Assembly: GCA_964408125.1 (NCBI GenBank)
Contig: CAYOYC010000009.1
Span: 1 to 27,750 of the forward strand
Origin: CABMGO01 sp964408125
GTDB taxonomy: Archaea; Nanobdellota; Nanobdellia; Pacearchaeales; GW2011-AR1
Length of the DNA: 27,750 nt
Direction of reading: 5' to 3'
The notes under the pieces are model-generated. The model searched no databases. It was not told the DNA's origin and worked only from the letters and a program-made list of their open reading frames with translations. Each line of letters opens with the position of its first letter. The first letter of the stretch is position 1. A program made the translations under genes and the position numbers. Positions 21,608 to 27,750 of this stretch are shown here, piece by piece.

Positions 21608-22948
21608 TTATTTTCCAAATACTTCCTTATATTCTGGAAATCTAGCGACTACGCTCTTTACCCTAGCCTTATATTCTCCAGAATTATAAAAATCACTAGT
21701 TAGTTTTTTTCTTAGCCTATCTAAATCATTTTGAAATAAACTTGGATGATTAAAAACTAAATGAGTAGTATCATATAAATCAAAATCAGAATTTGTCGGT
21801 GATGTATTTTGATAGAGTCTGCTTCCAGGAAGTGGGGTGTTTACAGTAACTCTTAGTCTATGAAGAGGTAGGGAGGAAATTCCTTTAGAGCTGGCCAATA
21901 TACTCGCCTCTGTTTCGCTAGGGTGACCAATCATATAAAATCCAGTATTTATTATTCCTGCGTCTTCAGATGCTTGTAAAACCTCGTGTGTTCTTTCTAG
22001 CCCTCTTTTCCCCATAACATCAATTACACTTGGGTCAAGAGATTCTATACCCCAGCCTATTTTTCTACAACCCGCATCATACATCAGTTGAAGTAATGCG
22101 GGGTCTTTTACTGTAGAAATATTGCTTAGACATTCCCAGTATATTTTCATTCCAGATCCGATAATAGCATCACATAATTCTCTTGTTTTTCCCTGATTAG
22201 CTGTAAAATTTAAATCTGCAAAGAAAAAAGCGTTAATTCCTCTTCCTCTAGATAAGTTTTGTAATTCCGCTACCACTCTTTCTGTTGATCTATACGTGAC
22301 TTTTTGTTTATACATTCCTGGACTGGAGCAAAACTCGCAATTAAATAAACATCCCTTTGAAAATAATACAGATGCCATGCCTGTTTGTTTTAGGGCTACG
22401 GGATATCTATGCCCATGATCTCTTAGTTGCTCTAGAAAATCCGGTCTTATCGGATCTCTAAGCGAATCTAAATTCAGAATTCTTTCTCTCCCCTCCCTAA
22501 TGTATGTTATTCCTCCATTTTTATATGAGACACCCATTCTTTTTCTAAATTCCGCAGGATTATTTATTGCTAGAGTAAATTTTTCTTCACCTTCGCCCAT
22601 AATTACTAAATCAACTTCTGGTTTATGTGTTATCGACGGCATAGCGGTTGGGTGATAGCCTCCGAAAATAGTTTGTACGTTTGGAAGTTTTCTTTTTATT
22701 TTGCCAGCCATCTTTAATCCAAGATTAATTTGCGGAGTCATAGCAGAAACGGCTAGAACATCTGGAGAATATTGAATTATTTTCTCAACCGTTTGTTTTA
22801 CGGTCCCGTCAAATAAAGTAAATAACTTTACGTCGTGCTGATCTGCAACTTGCGCTAAAACATATTCTAGTCCTAACGGTTCTAAGAACTCTATTTCTCC
22901 ATGCGGACCACGATTCACTGGCTGCGGATATAGTCCTGCGACTTTCAT
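21608..22948 (-). CDS. B12-binding radical SAM protein
   Basis: A 446-aa protein. Residues 1-140 form a cobalamin-binding-like Rossmann domain (VLAVSAMTPQINLGLKMAGK, then TIFGGYHPTAMP, then EVDLVIMGEGEE). The radical SAM core begins with the cluster motif CLFNCEFC (C200, C204, C207), followed by YRSTERVVAELQ and ECLSNIST. PLPGSRLYQ is typical of this class near the C-terminus. Relatives include B12-dependent radical SAM methyltransferases and MiaB-like enzymes. The substrate is unknown. It overlaps the preceding radical SAM gene by ATGA, and both have 446 residues, so they are probably paralogues that act in one pathway. Confidence 0.9.
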   Translation of the reverse strand: MKVAGLYPQPVNRGPHGEIEFLEPLGLEYVLAQVADQHDVKLFTLFDGTVKQTVEKIIQYSPDVLAVSAMTPQINLGLKMAGKIKRKLPNVQTIFGGYHPTAMPSITHKPEVDLVIMGEGEEKFTLAINNPAEFRKRMGVSYKNGGITYIREGRERILNLDSLRDPIRPDFLEQLRDHGHRYPVALKQTGMASVLFSKGCLFNCEFCSSPGMYKQKVTYRSTERVVAELQNLSRGRGINAFFFADLNFTANQGKTRELCDAIIGSGMKIYWECLSNISTVKDPALLQLMYDAGCRKIGWGIESLDPSVIDVMGKRGLERTHEVLQASEDAGIINTGFYMIGHPSETEASILASSKGISSLPLHRLRVTVNTPLPGSRLYQNTSPTNSDFDLYDTTHLVFNHPSLFQNDLDRLRKKLTSDFYNSGEYKARVKSVVARFPEYKEVFGK

Positions 22949-24285
22949 TTTGCCAAATTGTCTCTTTGCCCAGGATCTGTTACGTTTGATGAAAGAGTGT
23001 CTCTTAGAGCATTTGCCCTATCTCTTGCTTCAATCAAATCTTGATCTGTGAGATTCTCCGTTAAATTAATTGGTACAAAATTACCAGAAACAGTATCTCC
23101 ACCTCTTTCCTGTAGTGGATAACTTCTTAGCAACTCTATTTCATCCTTTATCTTTCCTTGCGCTATTGCTTCATTATAAACTCTAGTTCCTGGTAATGGT
23201 ATTAGAATTCTTGCTCTTGGGATCAGCTGAGTTTCTTCTATTCCTTTTAATGTTGTTTCAATTGTTTTTTTTGTTTCTCCAGGTAATCCAAATATAAAAA
23301 AGCCCATTGCACCTATACCAGCTTCTTGAGTAATTCCTATTGCTCTATAAATTTGATCTCTTGTTATATTTTTCCCACATTTTTTTAGAATCCCTTCATC
23401 AAAAGATTCTATTCCAAATCTTGCCCATATACAACCAGTTTCTTTTAGGTGTTTCATTAATTTTAAATTAACATCACTAACTCTGGTTTGTATTTCATAC
23501 AAAACTCCTTTTTCAGCTAATAAATCTCCTACTTTCATAGCTCTTTCTTGGTCATAACTGAATGTATCGTCGGAAAAGTGTAGTCCTTTTGGCTTTAGAC
23601 TTAGTGCATTTGCTAATTCTTTTTCCATTCTTCCAGGAGTATAGCTTCTTATTCCGTGTTTTTTGTCTATTAAATAACAAAAGCTACAACGATTATAGCA
23701 ACCTCTGGCTAATTGGGGGACGTTAAAAAATTCGCCAGCTACTCTTTCTGAAAATCCTTTCCATCTAGAAAAATCTACTTCTGGCAAATCGTCAAGATTT
23801 TGAACAATTTCCGGTTCGCCTGTTGTCTCTAGAGTATCTCCTTTTCTAAAAACTACTCCTCCTGGCATTTCTCTTGTTTTCCCGGCAAGAAAATCCATTA
23901 ATTTTGGTGTTGTTAGTTCTCCTTCTCCGATAACTCCAAAATCTATTTCCGGGAAAGCTCTCATTAAAACATTTGTAGGGGTTCTGCCATACGAACTCAT
24001 AAGTGGACCGCCAACAACAATTGGTTTTCCTGTTGCTTTTAATTGTGGCATTATTTCTTGAAATGCCCCGTAGCATTCCAGTAGTGATGTTGCACCAAAA
24101 ACATCGCAGTCTCTAACGTCTCTTAAGTTTGCATTTGGGTCGTGGGCAAAATTTACTGTTCGAACATCATGTCCTGCTCTTGCTAGGGATTCCGCAACAA
24201 AAGAAATTCCATTTACGTAAGCCATGTCTTGATGGATTCTATTTGAGACATATGCACTTCCTGGATTAATTAAACCAATTTTCAT
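22945..24285 (-). CDS. B12-binding radical SAM protein
   Basis: A 446-aa protein with the same architecture as its downstream neighbour. The B12-like N-terminal domain (GATSLLECYGAFQEIMPQLK, then IVVGGPLMSSYGRTP, then FGVIGEGELTTP) is followed by a radical SAM core with cluster CYNRCSFC (C196, C200, C203) after PQLARG. SFDEGILKKCGKNITRDQI, IFGLPGETKKTIE and PLPGTRVYN mark the rest of the barrel and its extension. The ATG is preceded by the strong Shine-Dalgarno GGAGGAG and overlaps the stop of the AbrB-like gene by ATGA. It probably adds methyl or other carbon groups, or links carbons, on a peptide, lipid or nucleic-acid substrate. Confidence 0.9.
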   Translation of the reverse strand: MKIGLINPGSAYVSNRIHQDMAYVNGISFVAESLARAGHDVRTVNFAHDPNANLRDVRDCDVFGATSLLECYGAFQEIMPQLKATGKPIVVGGPLMSSYGRTPTNVLMRAFPEIDFGVIGEGELTTPKLMDFLAGKTREMPGGVVFRKGDTLETTGEPEIVQNLDDLPEVDFSRWKGFSERVAGEFFNVPQLARGCYNRCSFCYLIDKKHGIRSYTPGRMEKELANALSLKPKGLHFSDDTFSYDQERAMKVGDLLAEKGVLYEIQTRVSDVNLKLMKHLKETGCIWARFGIESFDEGILKKCGKNITRDQIYRAIGITQEAGIGAMGFFIFGLPGETKKTIETTLKGIEETQLIPRARILIPLPGTRVYNEAIAQGKIKDEIELLRSYPLQERGGDTVSGNFVPINLTENLTDQDLIEARDRANALRDTLSSNVTDPGQRDNLAK

Positions 24286-24476
24286 TTTTCTCCTCCAATC
24301 ACCACATCAAACTTTTCTTCAGAATCTTCATCAATTATATCTAAAGTTATCTTAACTAACATACCTGCACTAATTTTTTCTTTCAAGATAGAGGGAATAA
24401 CAATTACAGCTTGATTGCCATGCTTGGCTATTCTTTTCGTTATTACAAAATTGTTTTTTGAGGATTGCATTGTCAT
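24282..24476 (-). CDS. AbrB/SpoVT-like DNA-binding protein
   Basis: A 64-aa protein with the swapped-hairpin AbrB pattern: VITKRIAKHGNQAVIVIPSI, then LKEKISAGMLVKITLDII. The K-H-G-N-x-x-x-x-x-I-P turn is typical of archaeal AbrB/MazE-type domains. It ends after a short acidic tail. Its ATG overlaps the methyltransferase stop (ATGA), it has a GGAG ribosome-binding site, and its own TGA overlaps the next ATG. Such proteins act as dimeric repressors or as antitoxins. No toxin gene is adjacent, so autoregulation of the array is the likelier role. Confidence 0.75.
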   Translation of the reverse strand: MTMQSSKNNFVITKRIAKHGNQAVIVIPSILKEKISAGMLVKITLDIIDEDSEEKFDVVIGGEK

Positions 24477-25180
24477 TTTTTATCTCCAATTTTAGCATCA
24501 ATGACCAATGCATGCGGAACTCTATCTCCTTTCGCAAAGAATTCTTGCATATCAACAATCTCAAGTCCATGTCTATTCAGGTCCGCAGTATACTCTGCCA
24601 ATTGATGATGATATCCTGATCCTCTTCTTGTTGTACCATCAGCCATTAGGATTTTAGATTTGAATGGGAAGTTATCGGTATAAGAAGCATTAGGATCAAA
24701 GTCTGTTTCCCACAAACTAGTACTGCCGTAAAATAAACCATGTGGGTGCGGAGCATAAAAAATAAAATGACCTTCGGGGTTTAGAATGTCTCTAATTTCT
24801 TCATAAGCTTCATTTAAATTTTTTCTTGTTTTAAAATGCTGTAAAGATGCAAGTGCTGTAACTATCTTAAATCCTCCAAAACTCAAATTTAAAAAATCTC
24901 CATGAATATATTTTACATTATATGCAGGATTTGTTTTTCTGGCAATTCCAATCATTTCGGAAGATAAATCTACTCCAACAACCGAATCAACATATTGAGC
25001 GAATTGTTTTGTCCATCTTCCTGTTCCAGAACCAACATCTAACAAATCTACTTCTATATCCCTGCTTAATTCTGCAACTCTATTTACAATCCAAGGGCTT
25101 ACATCAAAATCTGCGCCGCCATTAGAATTCCATTTGATTGCATTTTCTGAAGTGTAGACTTGTAAACTATCATTTGTCAT
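24473..25180 (-). CDS. Class I SAM-dependent methyltransferase
   Basis: A 235-aa protein with the Rossmann methyltransferase motifs: motif I VDLLDVGSGTGRWTKQF (about residues 39-55), the acidic end of strand 2 in VVGVDLSSEMI (about 68-78), motif II FKIVTALASLQHF and motif III ILNPEGHFIFYAPH. The fold resembles small-molecule and tRNA-type methyltransferases (UbiE/COQ5-like); the substrate is not predictable. An AT-rich TATA-like stretch (25190-25203) precedes the ATG, so the array may have a second promoter here. The AbrB gene overlaps its stop. Confidence 0.85.
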   Translation of the reverse strand: MTNDSLQVYTSENAIKWNSNGGADFDVSPWIVNRVAELSRDIEVDLLDVGSGTGRWTKQFAQYVDSVVGVDLSSEMIGIARKTNPAYNVKYIHGDFLNLSFGGFKIVTALASLQHFKTRKNLNEAYEEIRDILNPEGHFIFYAPHPHGLFYGSTSLWETDFDPNASYTDNFPFKSKILMADGTTRRGSGYHHQLAEYTADLNRHGLEIVDMQEFFAKGDRVPHALVIDAKIGDKK

Positions 25181-25209
25181 TTTATAAGTTATATATTTTA
25201 TTTAGTTAA

Positions 25210-25926
25210 TCATACCCAATAATTTGGAGTGTATAGGTGGCATTCAACACTTGCCAAAAGTTGTTTTATTTCCTCTATACTTTTCTTTCCCATGTTCGGT
25301 AATCGTAACAATTCCTTTTCTGTGAAAATAGCTAATTGGTGCACCTCTTCAATATCAGCATTATTAAGAATGTTACCTAATCTGCAAGACATTGATATTC
25401 CTTCTTGTACTAGGGGTATCGATTTAGAAGCAGGATAAAGTTGTTTATGTTCTCTCTTTAATTTATCATATGCAGACTTAGGTATTGTCTTCCATTCTGC
25501 TCCATGATAAACATACGCATCTAGAAGTGATTTTCTCATTGTGTCTATTTCATGAGGTGTAGACAAAGAATAGGTTAATCTTTGAACTCCCGGAAGCTCT
25601 CGATCTGTGCGAGTAAGACGATTATTACCATATCCATCACCATGACCCCAATGACTACATTCAGCAAGTTGTCCTCCTGATGATCTCCCTATTAATCTTT
25701 CAAATCTACCTAGATCTAGATAGCTCCCCCCGTTTACCCCAAATCTCTGGGGTGGCCGGTTTCCAGTTCTATCTGCTCCATCAAAGAATTTAATTTCAAT
25801 ACCTTCTTGTATTCTTAATCTAGATGGAATTGGTAAATATCTAAATTCAAAAACATTTTCTCTTATTGGTTTCAATGGCAAATCTCTTAAATATTCTTGA
25901 ATCGCTTTTTGTTTATAGTCGTCCAT
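25210..25926 (-). CDS. Unknown protein with C-terminal RNA-polymerase-alpha-CTD-like domain
   Basis: A 238-aa protein. Residues about 175-230 closely follow the bacterial RNA polymerase alpha-subunit CTD helix-hairpin-helix pattern: ISMSCRLGNILNNADI, then EEVHQLAIFTEKELLRLPNM, then GKKSIEEIKQLLASV. Compare the bacterial pattern L-S-x-R-x-x-N-C-L-x-x-x-x-I ... E-x-E-L-L-x-x-x-N-x-G-x-K-S-L-x-E-I. Archaeal polymerase has no such alpha CTD. The first 165 residues are unrecognised; MRKSLLDAYVYHGAEW (130-145) matches a stretch of the 158-aa protein upstream. A strong GAGGAGGT Shine-Dalgarno precedes the start, which overlaps the preceding gene by 14 nt. DNA or protein binding is inferred for the CTD-like part. 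Confidence 0.7.
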   Translation of the reverse strand: MDDYKQKAIQEYLRDLPLKPIRENVFEFRYLPIPSRLRIQEGIEIKFFDGADRTGNRPPQRFGVNGGSYLDLGRFERLIGRSSGGQLAECSHWGHGDGYGNNRLTRTDRELPGVQRLTYSLSTPHEIDTMRKSLLDAYVYHGAEWKTIPKSAYDKLKREHKQLYPASKSIPLVQEGISMSCRLGNILNNADIEEVHQLAIFTEKELLRLPNMGKKSIEEIKQLLASVECHLYTPNYWV

Positions 25927-26461
25927 TTCTGTTTATACCTCCTCTATAGCCAAGAAAAATTATAGGAACACTTTGTGAACGAAGAAATTTTTTCTCTTCT
26001 TCACCAGTTCTCAAGTAAAAACTAATCTCTCCTCCTCCGTTTAAATTTATATAATCTTGACTCTCGCGAATATGATTAATAGAAACACTCTTCAAGTCTG
26101 TGAGAGGCGTCCCTGATTCCAATCTTGTTCGCGCTTCATTAAATATCATTTCAATATCTCCCTGTCTCCTGTCTCCCTCTATCGACTCTAAAAACAAATC
26201 ATCATAATCTAAGATATGTGTTGGATTCATAGAATCCATTATAGTGCCATCACTTCCGCCAAAAGAGTATTTTAAAAAAGAATTAACAGGCCCATTAGGA
26301 GCCAAAGATTTCATCGAAAGAGTATATGAATTTCTTCCCCTGACTTTTCTAATAAGTAAACCTAGATTACATGCCAAGAATTGTTTAGTAACCTCTATTC
26401 TATTTGGTTCTTGCCATTTAACCACCTTCCATCCATAATTTCTACTATTTTGTCTTGTCAT
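25913..26461 (-). CDS. Hypothetical protein of the radical SAM array
   Basis: A 182-aa soluble protein, not recognised. A basic N-terminus (MTRQNSRNYGWKVVKWQEPN) leads into strands (QFLACNLGLLIRKVRGRNSY), a segment MDSMNPTHILDYDDLFLESI, and an acidic helix. It ends KFLRSQSVPIIFLGYRGGIN. There is no catalytic or membrane motif. It has a GGAG site at the standard distance, starts inside the ATGA overlap with the 158-aa gene, and overlaps the next gene by 14 nt. It is clearly translated as part of the array, with no clue to its task. Confidence 0.55.
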   Translation of the reverse strand: MTRQNSRNYGWKVVKWQEPNRIEVTKQFLACNLGLLIRKVRGRNSYTLSMKSLAPNGPVNSFLKYSFGGSDGTIMDSMNPTHILDYDDLFLESIEGDRRQGDIEMIFNEARTRLESGTPLTDLKSVSINHIRESQDYINLNGGGEISFYLRTGEEEKKFLRSQSVPIIFLGYRGGINRNGRL

Positions 26462-26934
26462 TTTTTATCTCCGTTTAGTATTTTTTTAATTTTGTCAGCT
26501 TCATCCAAGGTCATATCATCCCAATCATTTATTCTTCTGTAACAATCAAGAACTGCTCGTCTCATTAGACTTAAATTTTCAGAATTTACTGGAAACATAT
26601 ATTCTACAACATAAAACGATGAGGGATTTTGCGCTTGCAATAAATTCTTTTCAGTTCTATACTTAAGGGGAAGAGTTTCACCGAGTATTTTATCCAAGCG
26701 ATTCATTTGAGTAAGATTGTTTATTAAAGAGTCATTTCCCCAGCACGATAATTGAGTTCTTGTAAATAGAGATAGCCCACATTTTACGTCTGTTAACCAC
26801 ATGCCTTCAAATTTTTTATATTCTATTAAATTGAATCCCAAATCAGTATGAAGACCTCGAAAAAAATATTCAAGGAGATGATCGCTTGCTCTCAATGGGA
26901 GTCCCCTTACGGATTCTTTAATTTCATTTATCAT
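26458..26934 (-). CDS. Hypothetical protein, paralogous in part to the 238-aa protein
   Basis: A 158-aa protein. Its C-terminal third has LSLMRRAVLDCYRRINDW (121-138), which parallels IDTMRKSLLDAYVYHGAEW in the 238-aa protein (127-145) and is followed in both by a short acidic turn and a terminal amphipathic helix. The N-terminus ESVRGLPLRASDHLLEYFFR also resembles the EYLRDLPLKPIRENVFEFRY start of the larger protein. A common origin is likely; the family is not one I know. It has a purine-rich GGAGAGGG site and starts 3 nt after the receiver-like gene. Confidence 0.55.
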   Translation of the reverse strand: MINEIKESVRGLPLRASDHLLEYFFRGLHTDLGFNLIEYKKFEGMWLTDVKCGLSLFTRTQLSCWGNDSLINNLTQMNRLDKILGETLPLKYRTEKNLLQAQNPSSFYVVEYMFPVNSENLSLMRRAVLDCYRRINDWDDMTLDEADKIKKILNGDKK

Positions 26935-26937
26935 TTT

Positions 26938-27582
26938 TCATTTCCCTCTCCCCAATAGTTTAGCTAGACCGCTATCCCAATCTTTATGTCCGTCTTTCAG
27001 ATATGTTTCATACGGAACTTTTACAAGAGATCTTATTGGTTGCAATAACCCATCATGTCCGCCGCCAGAAGTTACAATTACCGAGGGTAATCCATATTTC
27101 ATAGCTTCTTCCGTTACTAAAATTCCTACAGGAAGGTTTGGTTCGTTTTTAAGAAAATATTTTATATCAAATGTTTGTGCATAACCAGGTAGAGATGCTC
27201 TGGCTGAGTTGACGACAGTCTCGCCAATTCGAGTAGCTATATTTTCTACATACTGTGCAGGAGTCATTCCTAAAACTTCGGAGGTTTTTTCTATTGCCCT
27301 TAAAATGGTTTGATGTCCAGTCGGTAATTTTCCTTGTTTCTGAGCATGTGCTACATAAAGAGGTAAAAGTCTTTGGACATATTTATCTACATTAACATTT
27401 CCATTCGGAAAAAATAAATCAGTTGCAACCGCTTGAACTTGCGGAATATAATGTAGTGCATCCTCTAGGGTTTGTGCTAATATTATATCATTAAAGCCAT
27501 GACTTAGTGCTGCCTGTTTTGCAAAATCTTGTTCTGCCAACGTGTCTTCAACAATTAGTAACCGTGTGTTTTGTGGTTGCAT
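26938..27582 (-). CDS. Receiver-like protein with a long helical insertion
   Basis: A 214-aa protein. Strand 1 is RLLIVEDTLAEQD (E12-D13) and strand 3 is AVATDLFFPNG (D55 as phospho-acceptor). A strand-4 equivalent, SVIVTSGGGHDG, lies around 168-179, and a C-terminal helix follows. Between D55 and that strand sit roughly 110 residues, about 90 more than in a normal receiver, mostly helical (LPTGHQTILRAIEKTSEVLG, then AQYVENIATRIGETVVNSAR). The conserved lysine is not obvious. There is no output domain. It begins 8 nt after the previous stop with a GGAG site, so it is translated as part of the array. It may sense a signal for the pathway, or be a receiver turned to another use. Confidence 0.65.
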   Translation of the reverse strand: MQPQNTRLLIVEDTLAEQDFAKQAALSHGFNDIILAQTLEDALHYIPQVQAVATDLFFPNGNVNVDKYVQRLLPLYVAHAQKQGKLPTGHQTILRAIEKTSEVLGMTPAQYVENIATRIGETVVNSARASLPGYAQTFDIKYFLKNEPNLPVGILVTEEAMKYGLPSVIVTSGGGHDGLLQPIRSLVKVPYETYLKDGHKDWDSGLAKLLGRGK

Positions 27583-27590
27583 TTTAACTC

Positions 27591-27750
27591 CTAAAATGAA
27601 TGTGAATAAGTCGCAGAACCATAAGCCTCAGTTCTAGCTGTTCCAGAAATATCTCGGCTAGCCATTGCTTCAAGAGTTAAATTTCCACCGAATACGGGAG
27701 CAGAAACCATTATACTTCCACCAAGTTTATCACTATCAGAATTTTTAAAG
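27591..27750 (-). CDS. C-terminal end of an unknown protein (partial, runs off right edge)
   Basis: Fifty-two codons are open from the window edge to TAG at 27593-27591. The end reads APVFGGNLTLEAMASRD then ISGTARTEAYGSATYSHSF, alternating small and polar residues as in a beta-rich surface or repeat protein. The stop codon overlaps the Shine-Dalgarno (AGGAG) of the receiver-like gene, so the two are co-transcribed. Too little is visible to assign a family. Confidence 0.5.
   Translation of the reverse strand, partial: FKNSDSDKLGGSIMVSAPVFGGNLTLEAMASRDISGTARTEAYGSATYSHSF

Noticed and set aside
23846..24076. 76-codon minus-strand frame inside the first radical SAM gene
   Set aside because: It is a shifted-frame shadow of a clear radical SAM protein, with Asn/Arg-rich composition and no start signal.

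Overview
The window looks like chromosomal DNA of an AT-rich archaeon, most likely a DPANN-type lineage (Woesearchaeota/Pacearchaeota-like). Four things point there. It has an archaeal/eukaryal ribosomal protein L15e. It has a tRNA-Ile(GAU) whose anticodon loop is split by a 20-nt intron that folds into a bulge-helix-bulge. Promoters are archaeal: about twenty transcription units have a TATA box centred 24-26 bp before the start codon, which implies leaderless mRNAs. The genome style also fits: compact, many short unrecognised genes, an AN1 zinc finger, a TrmB regulator and an M29 aminopeptidase. The lineage is inferred from gene content, not from a phylogeny.

Layout. 1-1700 is a nuclease patch on the minus strand: a homing-endonuclease-like gene running off the left edge (NUMOD3 repeats plus a Vsr/DUF559-like nuclease fold) and two coupled relatives of archaeal Holliday-junction resolvases, one with a disrupted active site. 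1736-6138 (minus) holds a membrane AN1-zinc-finger/transglutaminase protein, two small unknowns and valyl-tRNA synthetase. 6184-7363 is a divergent pair of unknown genes sharing a repeat-rich intergenic region. 7444-11467 (plus) holds a small winged-helix-like protein, an AAA/DUF4143 ATPase, a metallophosphoesterase and an unknown two-gene unit whose large product may have a degenerate kinase-like fold. 11471-14234 (minus) holds an AI-2E family permease, two membrane proteins and L15e. 14381-17350 holds a C39-like cysteine peptidase, a receiver-domain protein and a three- or four-gene operon with an M29 aminopeptidase.

17370-17873 is a scarred junction: a nested hairpin, a second copy of the 3' end of the tRNA-Ile gene (attachment-site-like), the tRNA itself, and the C-terminal remnant of a LAGLIDADG-like endonuclease in frame behind the stop codon of an Hsp20-like gene. 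17874-20046 holds the Hsp20-like/zinc-ribbon gene, a HAD phosphatase and a TrmB regulator facing a large unknown gene across a small palindrome.

21124-27750 is the most unusual part: a tightly packed minus-strand array, with ATGA overlaps and Shine-Dalgarno (SD) sites at internal genes. It encodes, in transcription order, the end of an unknown protein, a receiver-like protein with a long insertion, two unknown proteins, an unknown protein ending in a domain like the RNA polymerase alpha-subunit CTD, a class I methyltransferase, an AbrB-like DNA-binding protein, two equal-length B12-binding radical SAM enzymes and a SET-domain methyltransferase. I read this as a candidate uncharacterised modification pathway with built-in regulators. 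Its substrate cannot be told from sequence. No CRISPR array, rRNA or insertion sequence was seen.
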